NCBI RefSeq assembly: GCF_001561955.1
Contig: NZ_CP014223.1
Span: 1,116,001-1,180,000, forward strand
Direction of reading: 5' to 3'
Source of the DNA: Anaerotignum propionicum DSM 1682
Lineage (GTDB): Bacteria; Bacillota; Clostridia; Lachnospirales; Anaerotignaceae
DNA: 64,000 nt
Part shown: piece by piece, positions 50,639 to 59,595 of the stretch
Layout: every line of letters starts with the position of its first letter
Position numbering within the stretch: the stretch's first letter is position 1
Program-made: the position numbers and the translations under genes
The notes under the pieces: model-generated
Databases searched by the model: none
Seen by the model: only the letters and a program-made list of their open reading frames with translations
What the model was told of the DNA's origin: nothing

Positions 50639-51724
50639 ATGGAGCATTTATCAATTGGGAAACTGTTTGCGAAATGGTTTATGGACAGAGTAATTTATTT
50701 TGGCCTTTATCTTGTTTTTGCTGCTGTTTTCATAATTACAGCTTTGCAATATAGAATTGACATAGAGCCCATTTTATACAGTCTGCTAATCTGCACATTT
50801 TTAGGATGCTGTTGCTTGGTTAGTAACTTTATCCAGTATAAAAATAAGTATCATGCTTTATATGAAACCTATCTGAATTTGGAAACAACGATAAGTTCAA
50901 TTCCAAAACCCGCCAATAATATAGAAGAATTATATGGTGAGTTATTGCGTGATTTATTTGACAACCGTAGTGACTTATACTTAAAAATGAAGAAACAGGA
51001 AGTGGAGAGCAAAGATTATTATACCATTTGGATTCATCAAATTAAAACACCCATTGCTGCCTTATATCTTTTGCTACAGGTAGAAGATAGTCAGAAGAAT
51101 CGTATGCTGATGAAACAAGAATTGTTTAAAGTTGAGCAATATGCTGAGATGGCACTTTATTATCTTCGATTACAGCACATGTCCTATGACATTTTACTAA
51201 AAGAATGTAATCTTTATGAAATTGTGAAGCAGTCAGTGAAAAAATACTCCATTAGTTTTATTGGAAAAAAGATTTCTTTGCACTTGGAAGCCTTTGATGG
51301 CGTTGTCATTAGTGATGAAAAATGGCTGGGGTTTGTAATTGAGCAAATTCTATCTAACTGCATTAAATACACAGCAAAAGGCAGCATTTCTATTGAATAT
51401 ATTGATTCAACCCATACGACTCAGTTCAATGATAAGTTGAAACATGCATATGGAGTAACTTCAGCAGATTCAGTATTATGTATCTCAGATACCGGAATTG
51501 GTATAAAGGAAGAAGATTTACCCCGTATTTTTGAAAAAGGTTTTACAGGATACAACGGCAGAATGGATAAAAAATCAACGGGAATTGGTTTGTATTTATG
51601 CAAGCAAGTCTTAAATAAACTAGGTTTTGACATCAGCGTAACTTCAGAGGTGGGAAAGGGTACTATGTTTCAGATATATTTTGGAAAACAAGATAGCAAA
51701 ACAAAGGTGCAAGAATTGGATTAA
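50639..51724 (+). CDS. BceS-like intramembrane-sensing histidine kinase
   Basis: A 361-residue kinase. Two membrane helices (residues about 18-36 and 45-62) are joined by only a short loop, so the kinase has no sensor domain and relies on its transporter. The phospho-acceptor is His133 in 'YTIWIHQIKTPIAAL', the BceS form. ATPase motifs are 'IEQILSNCIKYT', 'DTGIGI', 'FEKGFTGYNGR' and 'STGIGLYLCK'. It works with the regulator just upstream; the ABC pair downstream should both pump or remove the antibiotic and act as its sensor. Confidence 0.9.
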   Translation: MEHLSIGKLFAKWFMDRVIYFGLYLVFAAVFIITALQYRIDIEPILYSLLICTFLGCCCLVSNFIQYKNKYHALYETYLNLETTISSIPKPANNIEELYGELLRDLFDNRSDLYLKMKKQEVESKDYYTIWIHQIKTPIAALYLLLQVEDSQKNRMLMKQELFKVEQYAEMALYYLRLQHMSYDILLKECNLYEIVKQSVKKYSISFIGKKISLHLEAFDGVVISDEKWLGFVIEQILSNCIKYTAKGSISIEYIDSTHTTQFNDKLKHAYGVTSADSVLCISDTGIGIKEEDLPRIFEKGFTGYNGRMDKKSTGIGLYLCKQVLNKLGFDISVTSEVGKGTMFQIYFGKQDSKTKVQELD

Positions 51725-51861
51725 GGCAGTCAATCTTACAATATTGAAAGATACGAACAAGAAATGTAAGCCAGAATAAAGGCAGATCATTTCTTTTTTT
51801 GTTAAAATGTATATGTAAAGTTAAGTAATAAAAATTTAAAAGAGAAGAGATGATTCATTTC

Positions 51862-52632
51862 ATGGCATTTTTAGAAGTTAAAAATCTTAAAAAAGTATAT
51901 ACCACAAGATTTGGTGGCAATCAGGTGAAAGCATTGGAAAACGTTAGTTTTTCAGTGGAAAAAGGAGAGTACGTTGCAATCATGGGGGAATCCGGTTCCG
52001 GCAAGACAACTTTGCTTAATTTATTGGCATCTCTGGATAAACCTACAGAGGGTGAGATATTATTAGATAAAAAATCTTTCTCTAACATTAAAAACAAAGA
52101 GCTATGTGCATTTCGAAGAGATAACCTTGGTTTTGTATTTCAGGATTTTAACCTATTAGACACTTTTTCTTTGCAGGATAATATATTTTTACCTTTGGTA
52201 CTACAAGGGAAATCATTTAGTGAAATGGAGGAGAGATTGACTCCCTTGGCAAAACAATTAGAAATTACAGCGTTATTACAAAAATATCCTTATGAAGTAT
52301 CAGGCGGTCAGAAGCAAAGAGCGGCGGTAGCCAGGGCATTAATCACACAGCCAAAGCTAATACTTGCCGATGAACCTACGGGAGCATTGGATTCCAAATC
52401 AGCAAACAGCCTTTTAAATATGTTTTCAAATATTAATAAGCTTGGCCAGACAATTGTAATGGTTACCCATAGCATGCAAGCGGCCAAATGTGCCGGAAGA
52501 GTGTTATTCATAAAAGACGGAAATTTGTTCCATCAAGTTTATCGAGGCAATTCCTCGGATGATGAAATGTATCATAAGATTTCTGATACTTTAACAGTAC
52601 TTCAGACTGAAGGAGTTGAAGAGCATGAATAA
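51862..52632 (+). CDS. BceA-like ABC transporter ATPase
   Basis: About 256 residues from the ATG at 51862, which fits family N termini; an ATG at 51850 sits directly on an AGAGAAGAG stretch and cannot be ruled out. Walker A 'GESGSGKTT', Q-loop 'FQDFNLLDTF', signature 'VSGGQKQRAAVARAL', Walker B 'LILADEPTGALD' and switch His in 'IVMVTHSMQ'. The start 'LEVKNLKKVYTTRFGGNQVKALENVSF' is the BceA form. It should couple with the FtsX-type permease next, whose gene starts before this stop. Confidence 0.9.
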   Translation: MAFLEVKNLKKVYTTRFGGNQVKALENVSFSVEKGEYVAIMGESGSGKTTLLNLLASLDKPTEGEILLDKKSFSNIKNKELCAFRRDNLGFVFQDFNLLDTFSLQDNIFLPLVLQGKSFSEMEERLTPLAKQLEITALLQKYPYEVSGGQKQRAAVARALITQPKLILADEPTGALDSKSANSLLNMFSNINKLGQTIVMVTHSMQAAKCAGRVLFIKDGNLFHQVYRGNSSDDEMYHKISDTLTVLQTEGVEEHE

Positions 52633-54601
52633 AGGGATTATCTTGCCTAAGATGGCTTTTACAGGAATCAGAAAAAATGGTATTGTATACTTTCCTTATA
52701 TTTTAACATCAGCTTTTTCCGTTTGTGTTTTCTTTATATTTAACTGTATTATAAATAATGAGTTTCTTAAAAATGTACCTCACGCTGAATATGTTTGGTT
52801 GCTTTTACAAATTGGGAACGTATTGTTGGCCATCATTTTGGTTCCATTCTTATTCTATACAAACAGTTTTTTAATTAAGAGGCGTAAAAAGGAAATTGGC
52901 CTATACAGTATTTTAGGGTTGGAAAAAAAGCATATTGCGATTATGATGTTTTTAGAAACTTTTTTTATCTATATGATTTCTATGATGATTGGGTTGATAA
53001 CGGCAGTGGTGTTCGCAAAGTTATCGTTTTTGATATTGCTTAATGCCAGTGGATTGCCTATTGATATTACATTTACAATGCCAGTGAATAGTTTTCTATT
53101 AACTTTTGCTTTTTTTGGACTGGTATCATTTCTTAATTTGGTAACGAATTTATTTCAAGTGACACGGGCAAATCCCAGTGATTTGTTGAGAGAACCACAA
53201 AAAGGTGAAAAAGAACCGAAGCATATTTGGATTCTTGCGTTATTTGGGATTTTATTCTTAGGCGGGGGATATTATATTGCGGTTGTTTCTGAGATCAACA
53301 GCATGATTTTTGTCAACTTTTTCCTAGCAGTTTTGTTGGTAGTGATTGGAACATATTTCTTATTTACATCAGGAAGCATTGTGCTGTTGAAAGGCCTCAG
53401 AAAGAATAAAAAATTTTATTATAAAAAAAGTAATTATATCACTGTGTCTGGCATGATTTACCGTATGAAAAAAAGTGCCGCAAGTCTGGTGAATATTTGT
53501 ATTTTTAGTACAATGGTCATTATTACTTTATTGTGTACTGTATCTTTGACGCTGGGAGAAGAATCAGCCATTCGATTTAATTACCCTCTTGATGTCAATT
53601 ATATTTTTGATTATGATAAAATGACGGATAAAAATGGTTTTGATTCAGAATTGTCAATGCTTGCTGAGGAGAATCATATAAAAATTTCGGATAAAATTGA
53701 GTTTCCCTATTTTATTGTCACACTAGATGAAAAAGAAAATATTTTCTCGATTTTAAGTGAAGACACAGGAGAGAATGAAAGCTCCATTCGATTATTGTCG
53801 TTATCTGATTATAATAGAATAGAATCTCAGAACATGACATTAGAGGATAATGAAATACTTGTCTATTCAAATACGGACGATTTTAAGTATGATTCAGTGG
53901 TTGTGAATGGTAAGGAATATCAAGTAAAAAAAGAGTTAGACTCCCTCCGCTTTGATACAAAAGAGAAAAATAATTATTCTTCGGGTAAGGTGTATTTTAT
54001 CTTAAAGGATTACATGAGCATGGAGGAAATGGCAAAAACCTTTCAGGGGGACACTGCTTCTCCTTATTATTCCGTATGGTTTAATATGGATGGGGAAACA
54101 AGTAACAAAGAAGCACTTTTGGCTGATTTAGATAAAGCTTGCGCACAAATGCCGGGATTTTATACCAGTAAGAATATCATCGACTGGGGTTATGACGTAA
54201 AATCAATGGATGGTGGCTTATTATTTATTGGCGTGTTTTTTGGACTGATTTTTACCATTTGTCTATTATTGATTATGTATTATAAACAAATCTCAGAAGG
54301 GCTAGAGGATAAGCAAAATTTTATCATAATGCAGCAAGTTGGGTTGAGTGATGACGATGTAAAATCAACGATTCATAGGCAAATTATGTTAGTATTCGGT
54401 TTACCATTGGTTGTTGCAATACTTCATACAATGATGGGGCTTAAAATTACCATTCGATTGCTTTATGCGTTAAACCTTTATAATACAAATTTAATTTTAT
54501 TATGTGCCCTTGGAATCATTGCTGTCTTTACGGTTTTTTATATCCTAAGTTATTTTGTAACAGCAAGCACGTACTATAAAATTGTTAAGAGAAAGAGTTA
54601 G
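52625..54601 (+). CDS. BceB-like ABC permease
   Basis: About 658 residues from the ATG at 52625, which is behind GGAG and overlaps the ATPase gene by eight bases. Ten membrane helices fit the BceB layout. Two N-terminal helices come first ('YFPYILTSAFSVCVFFIF', 'LLLQIGNVLLAIILVPFLFY'). Two helices with FtsX motif 'KKEIGLYSILGLEKKHIAIMMFLETFFIY' follow, then more helices and an exported loop of about 200 residues at roughly 320-530. Three C-terminal helices end the protein. The long loop binds lipid II-cycle antibiotics in studied members. It completes a bceRSAB module. Confidence 0.9.
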   Translation: MNKGIILPKMAFTGIRKNGIVYFPYILTSAFSVCVFFIFNCIINNEFLKNVPHAEYVWLLLQIGNVLLAIILVPFLFYTNSFLIKRRKKEIGLYSILGLEKKHIAIMMFLETFFIYMISMMIGLITAVVFAKLSFLILLNASGLPIDITFTMPVNSFLLTFAFFGLVSFLNLVTNLFQVTRANPSDLLREPQKGEKEPKHIWILALFGILFLGGGYYIAVVSEINSMIFVNFFLAVLLVVIGTYFLFTSGSIVLLKGLRKNKKFYYKKSNYITVSGMIYRMKKSAASLVNICIFSTMVIITLLCTVSLTLGEESAIRFNYPLDVNYIFDYDKMTDKNGFDSELSMLAEENHIKISDKIEFPYFIVTLDEKENIFSILSEDTGENESSIRLLSLSDYNRIESQNMTLEDNEILVYSNTDDFKYDSVVVNGKEYQVKKELDSLRFDTKEKNNYSSGKVYFILKDYMSMEEMAKTFQGDTASPYYSVWFNMDGETSNKEALLADLDKACAQMPGFYTSKNIIDWGYDVKSMDGGLLFIGVFFGLIFTICLLLIMYYKQISEGLEDKQNFIIMQQVGLSDDDVKSTIHRQIMLVFGLPLVVAILHTMMGLKITIRLLYALNLYNTNLILLCALGIIAVFTVFYILSYFVTASTYYKIVKRKS

Positions 54602-54949
54602 TATGAGGGCATATTGGGGATTAACTCAATGTGCTTCACTTCCTTAAGAAAGCATCTCAGTATAGGCAGTTCGTGCCTTTAAATTTCGTGTGATAAGTGA
54701 TTATGGGTACAGACTGCTTTCGTCTAAAGGAGACTGCCAAGGGGTTGCCTATGTTTTTGTTGGAAGCAAAGCCCTTGCATATTAAAATTTTGGAGTATAA
54801 GATAATAAATATGGAAAAAGTTTCAGATTGATAATAAGCAAGGGGTGGGTAACCCGAATTTTGTAGAAAGCATAAACTGATGAAAGATGATTGTGCTTTT
54901 AAGATATCATTCAGGCAGTGTCTAGCCATTATGGAGGGTGAAAATTTAT
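54602..54949. other. Spacer before VanRSY genes, no gene seen
   Basis: A 348-base spacer without a supported gene. It should hold the VanR-type promoter in its right half. No clear terminator for the permease gene was identified. Confidence 0.4.
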
Positions 54950-55654
54950 ATGAAGGAAACAATTTTAATTGTAGATGATGAAAAGGAAATAGCTGACTTG
55001 CTTGAGGTTTATCTTAAAAATGATGGCTATACCGTATATAAATATTATAATGGGATAGAAGCCCTTCAGTGTATCGAGGCTACAAAACTTGATTTGGCTG
55101 TTCTAGATGTTATGCTTCCTGATATAGATGGATTTCGTATATGCCAGAAGATAAGACAGAAATATTTTTACCCAATTATTATGCTGACTGCAAAAGTTGA
55201 AGATACTGATAAAATAATGGGGCTTACCATAGGGGCGGACGATTATATTACAAAGCCATTTAATCCCTTGGAGGTTGTTGCAAGGGTAAAAACCCAGTTA
55301 CGACGCTACGTCAAATATAATAGCAACAGCACCAAGGGTAATTTCGATATCGTGAAAGATGAATTTGATTTTAACGGATTGATGATTAATAAAAGTACCC
55401 ATAGATGTAAGCTTTTTAATAAAGAAGTTACTTTAACCCCCATAGAGTTTTCTATTCTTTGGTACCTATGTGAAAAGCGAGGCAAGGTAATATCTTCTGA
55501 AGAACTTTTTGAAGCAGTTTGGGGAGAAAAATATTTGGATAATAACAACACTGTCATGGCTCATATCGGAAGGCTAAGAGAAAAATTAAAAGAACCTGCT
55601 AAAAATCCGAAATTCATTAAAACTGTATGGGGGGTTGGCTATACCATTGAATAA
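54950..55654 (+). CDS. VanR-like response regulator
   Basis: 234 residues from the ATG at 54950 behind GGAGGG. Receiver: 'IVDDEKEIADLLEVYLKNDGY', phosphorylation site Asp53 in 'AVLDVMLPDIDGFRICQKIR', 'IIMLTAK', 'DYITKPFNPLEVVARVKTQLRR'. The winged helix has 'LFNKEVTLTPIEFSILWYLCEKRGKVISSEELFEAVWGEKYLDNNNTVMAHIGRLREKL'. This is close to VanR of glycopeptide-resistance clusters. It overlaps the VanS-like gene and is followed by a VanY-like carboxypeptidase. Confidence 0.85.
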   Translation: MKETILIVDDEKEIADLLEVYLKNDGYTVYKYYNGIEALQCIEATKLDLAVLDVMLPDIDGFRICQKIRQKYFYPIIMLTAKVEDTDKIMGLTIGADDYITKPFNPLEVVARVKTQLRRYVKYNSNSTKGNFDIVKDEFDFNGLMINKSTHRCKLFNKEVTLTPIEFSILWYLCEKRGKVISSEELFEAVWGEKYLDNNNTVMAHIGRLREKLKEPAKNPKFIKTVWGVGYTIE

Positions 55655-56750
55655 TTCGCCAAGTTCGCAATCAAATTATAAAAGTCAACTTAGTAGAAAA
55701 ATTGCGTTCCAATGTTTTGCGTCATTTGCCGCAATTGTAATCGGCTTTCTTTTTGTTGCATTTATTGCATATGATCTGCTCAAAGGCTTTATTTGGGTTG
55801 AAGATGACCCACTTTATATATTTTTGAAATTTATTAAAAATAACTTATATATCTTTTTGGGGATCCCGATTATTGCAAGCTGGGTTTTTATCACTTACCA
55901 CTTTGTGAAAAAACCACTTTACTATCTTGATCATATGATAGCAGCATCCGAAAAACTTGCTATACCAACCGACCAGCAAATTATTCTTCCCAATGACTTA
56001 AAAAGTGTTCAAGATGAACTAAATCAAGCGAGAGAAATGGCGCTACGTAATGCACAGCTTGCAAAAGAGGCAGAACAAAGAAAAAATGACCTAATTGTTT
56101 ATTTAGCCCATGATTTAAAAACACCCCTTACTTCAGTCATCGGTTACCTTACTTTGCTCCTTGATGAAAATCAAATTTCAGAAGAGCTTAGGGAAAAATA
56201 TCTGTCCATTTCTTTGAATAAAGCAGAGCGCTTGGAGGAGTTAATTAATGAATTTTTTGAAATCACAAGATTTAACCTTTCAAATATTGAACTACAATAC
56301 AGCAATGTGAATTTAACACGATTGCTAGAGCAACTTGTATTTGAATTTAACCCAATGCTATCGGATAAAAAATTAGAATGCAAACTGAATGTTTCTACTA
56401 ATGTTCATACAAAATGTGATGCAAACAAATTACAACGTGTATTTGATAATTTGCTTAGAAACGCTGTGTTTTATAGTTTTGCCAATACTACCATTGAAAT
56501 TACTGTGACTCAGAACAGTTCTGAAACAATGATTACGTTTTTCAATCATGGAAATACCATTGAAAAAGAAAAGCTTGATAGGATTTTTGAACAATTTTAT
56601 CGACTTGATACAGCCAGAGGCACCAATAATGGAGGTGCAGGGTTGGGACTAGCTATTGCTAAAGAAATTATTTCACTACACCGAGGAACAATTACGGCAG
56701 ATAGTAAAGATGAGATAGTGGAATTTATTGTTACACTACCACGTTCGTAG
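55635..56750 (+). CDS. VanS-like sensor histidine kinase
   Basis: About 371 residues with a TTG start inside the VanR-like gene (a TTG four codons later is also possible). Two membrane helices (about 25-48 and 72-95) frame a short exported loop, then a HAMP-like linker. The phospho-acceptor His is in 'DLIVYLAHDLKTPLTSVIGYLTLLL', as in VanS, followed by 'LINEFFEITRFNLSNIEL'. ATPase motifs: 'FDNLLRNAVFYS', 'FEQFYRLDTAR' and 'GGAGLGLAIAKEI'. The kinase likely senses a wall-active agent and controls the carboxypeptidase gene after it. Confidence 0.85.
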   Translation: MAIPLNNSPSSQSNYKSQLSRKIAFQCFASFAAIVIGFLFVAFIAYDLLKGFIWVEDDPLYIFLKFIKNNLYIFLGIPIIASWVFITYHFVKKPLYYLDHMIAASEKLAIPTDQQIILPNDLKSVQDELNQAREMALRNAQLAKEAEQRKNDLIVYLAHDLKTPLTSVIGYLTLLLDENQISEELREKYLSISLNKAERLEELINEFFEITRFNLSNIELQYSNVNLTRLLEQLVFEFNPMLSDKKLECKLNVSTNVHTKCDANKLQRVFDNLLRNAVFYSFANTTIEITVTQNSSETMITFFNHGNTIEKEKLDRIFEQFYRLDTARGTNNGGAGLGLAIAKEIISLHRGTITADSKDEIVEFIVTLPRS

Positions 56751-56888
56751 GTAATTTGTAAGGATTTACGTATATAAAAATCAGAAATTCTTTTGAATAA
56801 ACAAAAAAACGGCACCCTTGTCTAAGATACAATCTTTGTGTCAAAGCAGGAGTGCTTTTAATTTGTCATAAATCAAGGAGGAATTTCT

Positions 56889-57611
56889 GTGGCAAGAAAA
56901 TCAAGACGGAATCAGAAGAGAAAGAAAAGGCTGAGGCTCTTTTTTATTCTCATACTTGTTAGTTATATATTCATACTTGGTCACATGGAAATCAACAGAC
57001 GAAACGTGGAGAATACCTACCACAGACTATTTCATGTTGATTCGGTAAACAAAAATGAGGATGATTGGAGCTTGGTTTTGGTTAACAAATGGAATCCTAT
57101 TCTTACGCCATCGGAGATGAAGCTTACCGAAGTAGGCAAGGGACAATTCGTAGATGAGCGTATATATCCATACTTGCAAGCAATGTTTGATGATGCAAGA
57201 AAAAAAGGGATATATCCCATTGTTGCATCAGGATATCGAACACAAGAGATACAGCAAAGTATTTATGACGAAAAAATTTCAGCTTTTAAAGCGCAGGGGC
57301 TATCCTCCAAAGAAGCCAGAAAAGAAGCGGAGCTTTGGGTGGCCATTCCGGGTACCAGTGAGCATGAATTGGGAATTGCAGTTGACATTAACGCAGACGG
57401 AATTTATTCAAAGGGAAGTGAAGTGTATGAATGGCTTGCCAACAATGCCCATCGTTACGGATTTATTCAGCGTTATCCCTCCAATAAGACTGATATAACA
57501 GGAGTATCCCACGAACCATGGCATTATCGCTATGTTGGTGAAAAGGTGGCAACTGAAATTTATAATCAAAACATCTGTCTTGAAGAATACATTAGTTATA
57601 TGAATAAATAA
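56889..57611 (+). CDS. VanY-like D-alanyl-D-alanine carboxypeptidase (M15)
   Basis: A 240-residue protein with a GTG start behind CAAGGAGG. A basic N terminus and one membrane anchor (residues about 15-31) lead to an M15B domain. Zinc motif 'GTSEHELGIAVDIN' (SxHxxGxAxD), 'VASGYRTQEIQQSIYDE' (the GYR motif) and the third ligand in 'HEPWHYRYVG'. It should remove the last D-Ala from peptidoglycan stems, lowering vancomycin targets. It follows the VanRS-like pair by 138 bases with a possible imperfect hairpin between. No vanH, D-Ala-D-Lac/Ser ligase or vanX is present. Confidence 0.88.
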   Translation: MARKSRRNQKRKKRLRLFFILILVSYIFILGHMEINRRNVENTYHRLFHVDSVNKNEDDWSLVLVNKWNPILTPSEMKLTEVGKGQFVDERIYPYLQAMFDDARKKGIYPIVASGYRTQEIQQSIYDEKISAFKAQGLSSKEARKEAELWVAIPGTSEHELGIAVDINADGIYSKGSEVYEWLANNAHRYGFIQRYPSNKTDITGVSHEPWHYRYVGEKVATEIYNQNICLEEYISYMNK

Positions 57612-57856
57612 AAAATAATGACTGAATAAGAAATTGCACGATGGAAAAGAAAAAAATGGGTAAGAAATGATAATCAATCTTGTGCTGATGTGCACTGTTA
57701 TTCCAAAAAAGAATTAGGAAGAATATGAATTCTTTCATAACAAAATTATTTTTTGGGAAATATTCTTGAGAACGGCGTTTTTTCGCTGGATGGGAAATAA
57801 ATCAATTCAGTTGGAATAAATTGTAAATGCGGGTAGATCTTTATGATGCGACAATC
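57612..57856. other. Spacer with no gene seen
   Basis: AT-rich sequence between the VanY-like gene and the promoter of the CD3324-like gene. No supported gene or hairpin. Confidence 0.4.
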
Positions 57857-57885
57857 TTGACAGGAAATGGGGCTATTGATATACT
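57857..57885 (+). promoter_or_regulatory. Promoter of CD3324-like gene
   Basis: TTGACA (57857-57862) and TATACT (57880-57885), 17 bases apart. The transcript would have a leader of about 150 bases, with a GCGA..TCGC hairpin near 57970-57985. Confidence 0.65.
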
Positions 57886-58040
57886 TATGTAAGATAATAA
57901 CAATAGATATTATGAAAGGGGCATTGTCTTATCAAAGGAGCATTGGAGTCGGTATTGTGCGTAGCGAGGGCTGTCGCATAATTCAAATATGTAGATAGTC
58001 CTTGCGAAATCCTATTTAAACGATTTAGGAGGGCGCACAA

Positions 58041-58316
58041 ATGGGCTATAAAAATGCAAATTGTGTATTACCGGAAAATTTAATTGTGGCAATACAGCAA
58101 CATATAGATGGCGAATACCTTTATATTCCACGAAAAGATGAGAATAAAAGGGCATGGGGAGAGCGAAAAGATAGTAGACAACCATATATTCAGCGAAACG
58201 CTGATATTTTTGCAGAATATAAATGTGGAATGACTGTTGAGAATCTAGCCAATAAATATTTTTTATCCCCCAAAACGATCTATAAGATATTGTCTACTAT
58301 GAAAAATAATAATTAG
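58041..58316 (+). CDS. CD3324-like Mor-type helix-turn-helix protein
   Basis: A 91-residue protein with TTAGGAGGG before the ATG. It reads 'CVLPENLIVAIQQHIDGEYLYIPRKDENKRAWGERKDSRQPYIQRNADIFAEYKCGMTVENLANKYFLSPKTIYKIL', the pattern of CD3324-family proteins of Clostridia, related to Mor activators. The C-terminal 35 residues are a helix-turn-helix ('TVENLANKYFLSPKTIYKI'). It has its own promoter and terminator. The target genes are unknown. Confidence 0.85.
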   Translation: MGYKNANCVLPENLIVAIQQHIDGEYLYIPRKDENKRAWGERKDSRQPYIQRNADIFAEYKCGMTVENLANKYFLSPKTIYKILSTMKNNN

Positions 58317-58320
58317 GCTG

Positions 58321-58363
58321 CAAAAGCGACATGGATTAAAAACGCCATGTCGCTTTTTTATTT
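58321..58363 (+). terminator. Terminator after CD3324-like gene
   Basis: AAAAGCGACATG pairs with CATGTCGCTTTT around a 13-base loop, followed by TT. Confidence 0.85.
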
Positions 58364-58453
58364 CTGAACTGTTTTGTAGGGAGCTTTTATAAAATTGGGG
58401 ATATATAATGAAGTATATTATAAAATAAGAAATGAAGAGAAGGAGAGATTACA

Positions 58454-59191
58454 ATGGAATATCCAATGAGTCAAAAATATAACACCTCAAAATTACTGGC
58501 TAAAATCATGGGGCCTAACCCATTTAAGCTGCAAGAAGAAATGCTGGAAGACCACAAAATTCCTGCTGGCAGCGTCGTTTGCGACTTGGGAAGCGGGCAA
58601 GGACTTACAAGCGTTATGTTAGCAAAGGATTATGGGTTTAGGGTTTACGCCGCTGATTTGTGGAGTGAGCCCCATGAAAACTGTAAGTTTTTTTACGAAA
58701 TGGGGTTAACCCCTGAACAAATCACCCCTGTTAAAGCTGATGCAACTGCTTTGCCCTTCGAAAAGGAATTTTTTGATGCAGTGGTAAGTACGGATTCCTA
58801 CAATTTTTGGGGGCGTGATGGAGAATATTTAGATGCTAAGCTGTTACCCTTTGTAAAAAGCGGCGGTTATCTTTATGTTTGTGTTCCGGGTATGAAAAAG
58901 GATTGCCATGATAATCTACCAGAGGAATTGCTTCTCTCGTGGACACCGGAGCAGCTTGCATATCTGCATGATATTACTTATTGGAAGGACATATTGAGCC
59001 ATAGTAAGAATGCTGATATTATTTCCATTTATGAAATGAAGGGTGACAATAATGAACTTTGGTCAGATTGGTTGAATCAAGAAAATGCGATTGCAGTGAA
59101 TGACCGAAAGACGATGGAGGCAGGCGGAGGTAAATACCTAAATTTTATTGCTTTTGTGCTGCAAAAAAATGATGTAACTGATTTTTTTTAG
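58454..59191 (+). CDS. Class I SAM-dependent methyltransferase
   Basis: A 245-residue protein with AAGGAGAG before the ATG. SAM motif I 'VVCDLGSGQGLTSVMLAKDYGFRVYAADLW' (about 42-71), 'FDAVVSTDSYNFWG' (motif II) and 'GGYLYVCVPGM' (motif III). The start 'MEYPMSQKYNTSKLLAKIMGPNPFKLQEEML' and the end region 'WLNQENAIAVNDRKTMEAGGGKYLNFIAFVLQK' match a group of small-molecule methyltransferases related to the arsenite/cyclopropane type without their Cys or lipid motifs. The substrate is unknown. It is a single gene before the riboswitch. Confidence 0.87.
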   Translation: MEYPMSQKYNTSKLLAKIMGPNPFKLQEEMLEDHKIPAGSVVCDLGSGQGLTSVMLAKDYGFRVYAADLWSEPHENCKFFYEMGLTPEQITPVKADATALPFEKEFFDAVVSTDSYNFWGRDGEYLDAKLLPFVKSGGYLYVCVPGMKKDCHDNLPEELLLSWTPEQLAYLHDITYWKDILSHSKNADIISIYEMKGDNNELWSDWLNQENAIAVNDRKTMEAGGGKYLNFIAFVLQKNDVTDFF

Positions 59192-59259
59192 TTAAAGATA
59201 TGGAAATTCAAATGACTTTAATGTATTAATAAAAAGTCATATACTTTCTTGAAAAAGTA

Positions 59260-59288
59260 TTGCATTATATAGAAATAAATGGTATTAT
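59260..59288 (+). promoter_or_regulatory. Promoter of glycine cleavage operon
   Basis: TTGCAT (59260-59265) and TATTAT (59283-59288), 17 bases apart, just upstream of the glycine riboswitch. Transcription would begin near 59295. Confidence 0.7.
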
Positions 59289-59317
59289 ATAGAAAATTTA
59301 ATAAAAAATGGATGATG

Positions 59318-59486
59318 GATTCAAGAGAGACTGTTATGCAGCACCGAAGGGGAAAAACTCTCAGGTAAAAGGATTGAATTCTGACGATACTCTGGAGAAC
59401 AACAATTGAGTTGTACCGAAGAAGTAATTACCGAAGAATGTGCAGACATTTTCGGTACTAATCTTTCAGGTTAAAAAGGACAGAGA
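59318..59486 (+). ncRNA. Tandem glycine riboswitch
   Basis: The first aptamer (about 59322-59399) has the typical elements GAGAGAC, GCACCGAAGG, CTCTCAGGTAAAAGGA and ACTCTGGAGA. The second (about 59403-59486) repeats them as GTACCGAAGAAG, CTTTCAGGTTAAAAAGGA and CAGAGAC. Two aptamers in tandem followed by an expression platform is the classic gcvT layout. Glycine binding should favour read-through into gcvT. Confidence 0.9.
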
Positions 59487-59536
59487 CTAATGTAAATATT
59501 CAAAAGGAATATTTGCAATAGTCTCTTTTTTTTTTA
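59482..59536 (+). terminator. Riboswitch expression-platform terminator
   Basis: AGAGACTA pairs with TAGTCTCT, with an inner stem AAATATTC/GAATATTT, followed by ten T. Its left arm (AGAGAC) overlaps the end of aptamer 2, so glycine binding can block the hairpin and turn the operon on. Confidence 0.85.
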
Positions 59537-59595
59537 CAAAAAGAAAAAAAGAAAAATGCAGAAGTAAAAAATAATTTGTAAAGGAGAATCGCAAA

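Noticed and set aside
54657..54962. Minus-strand frame before the VanR-like gene
   Set aside because: Overlaps the VanR-like start region on the other strand, has no ribosome binding site or family pattern.
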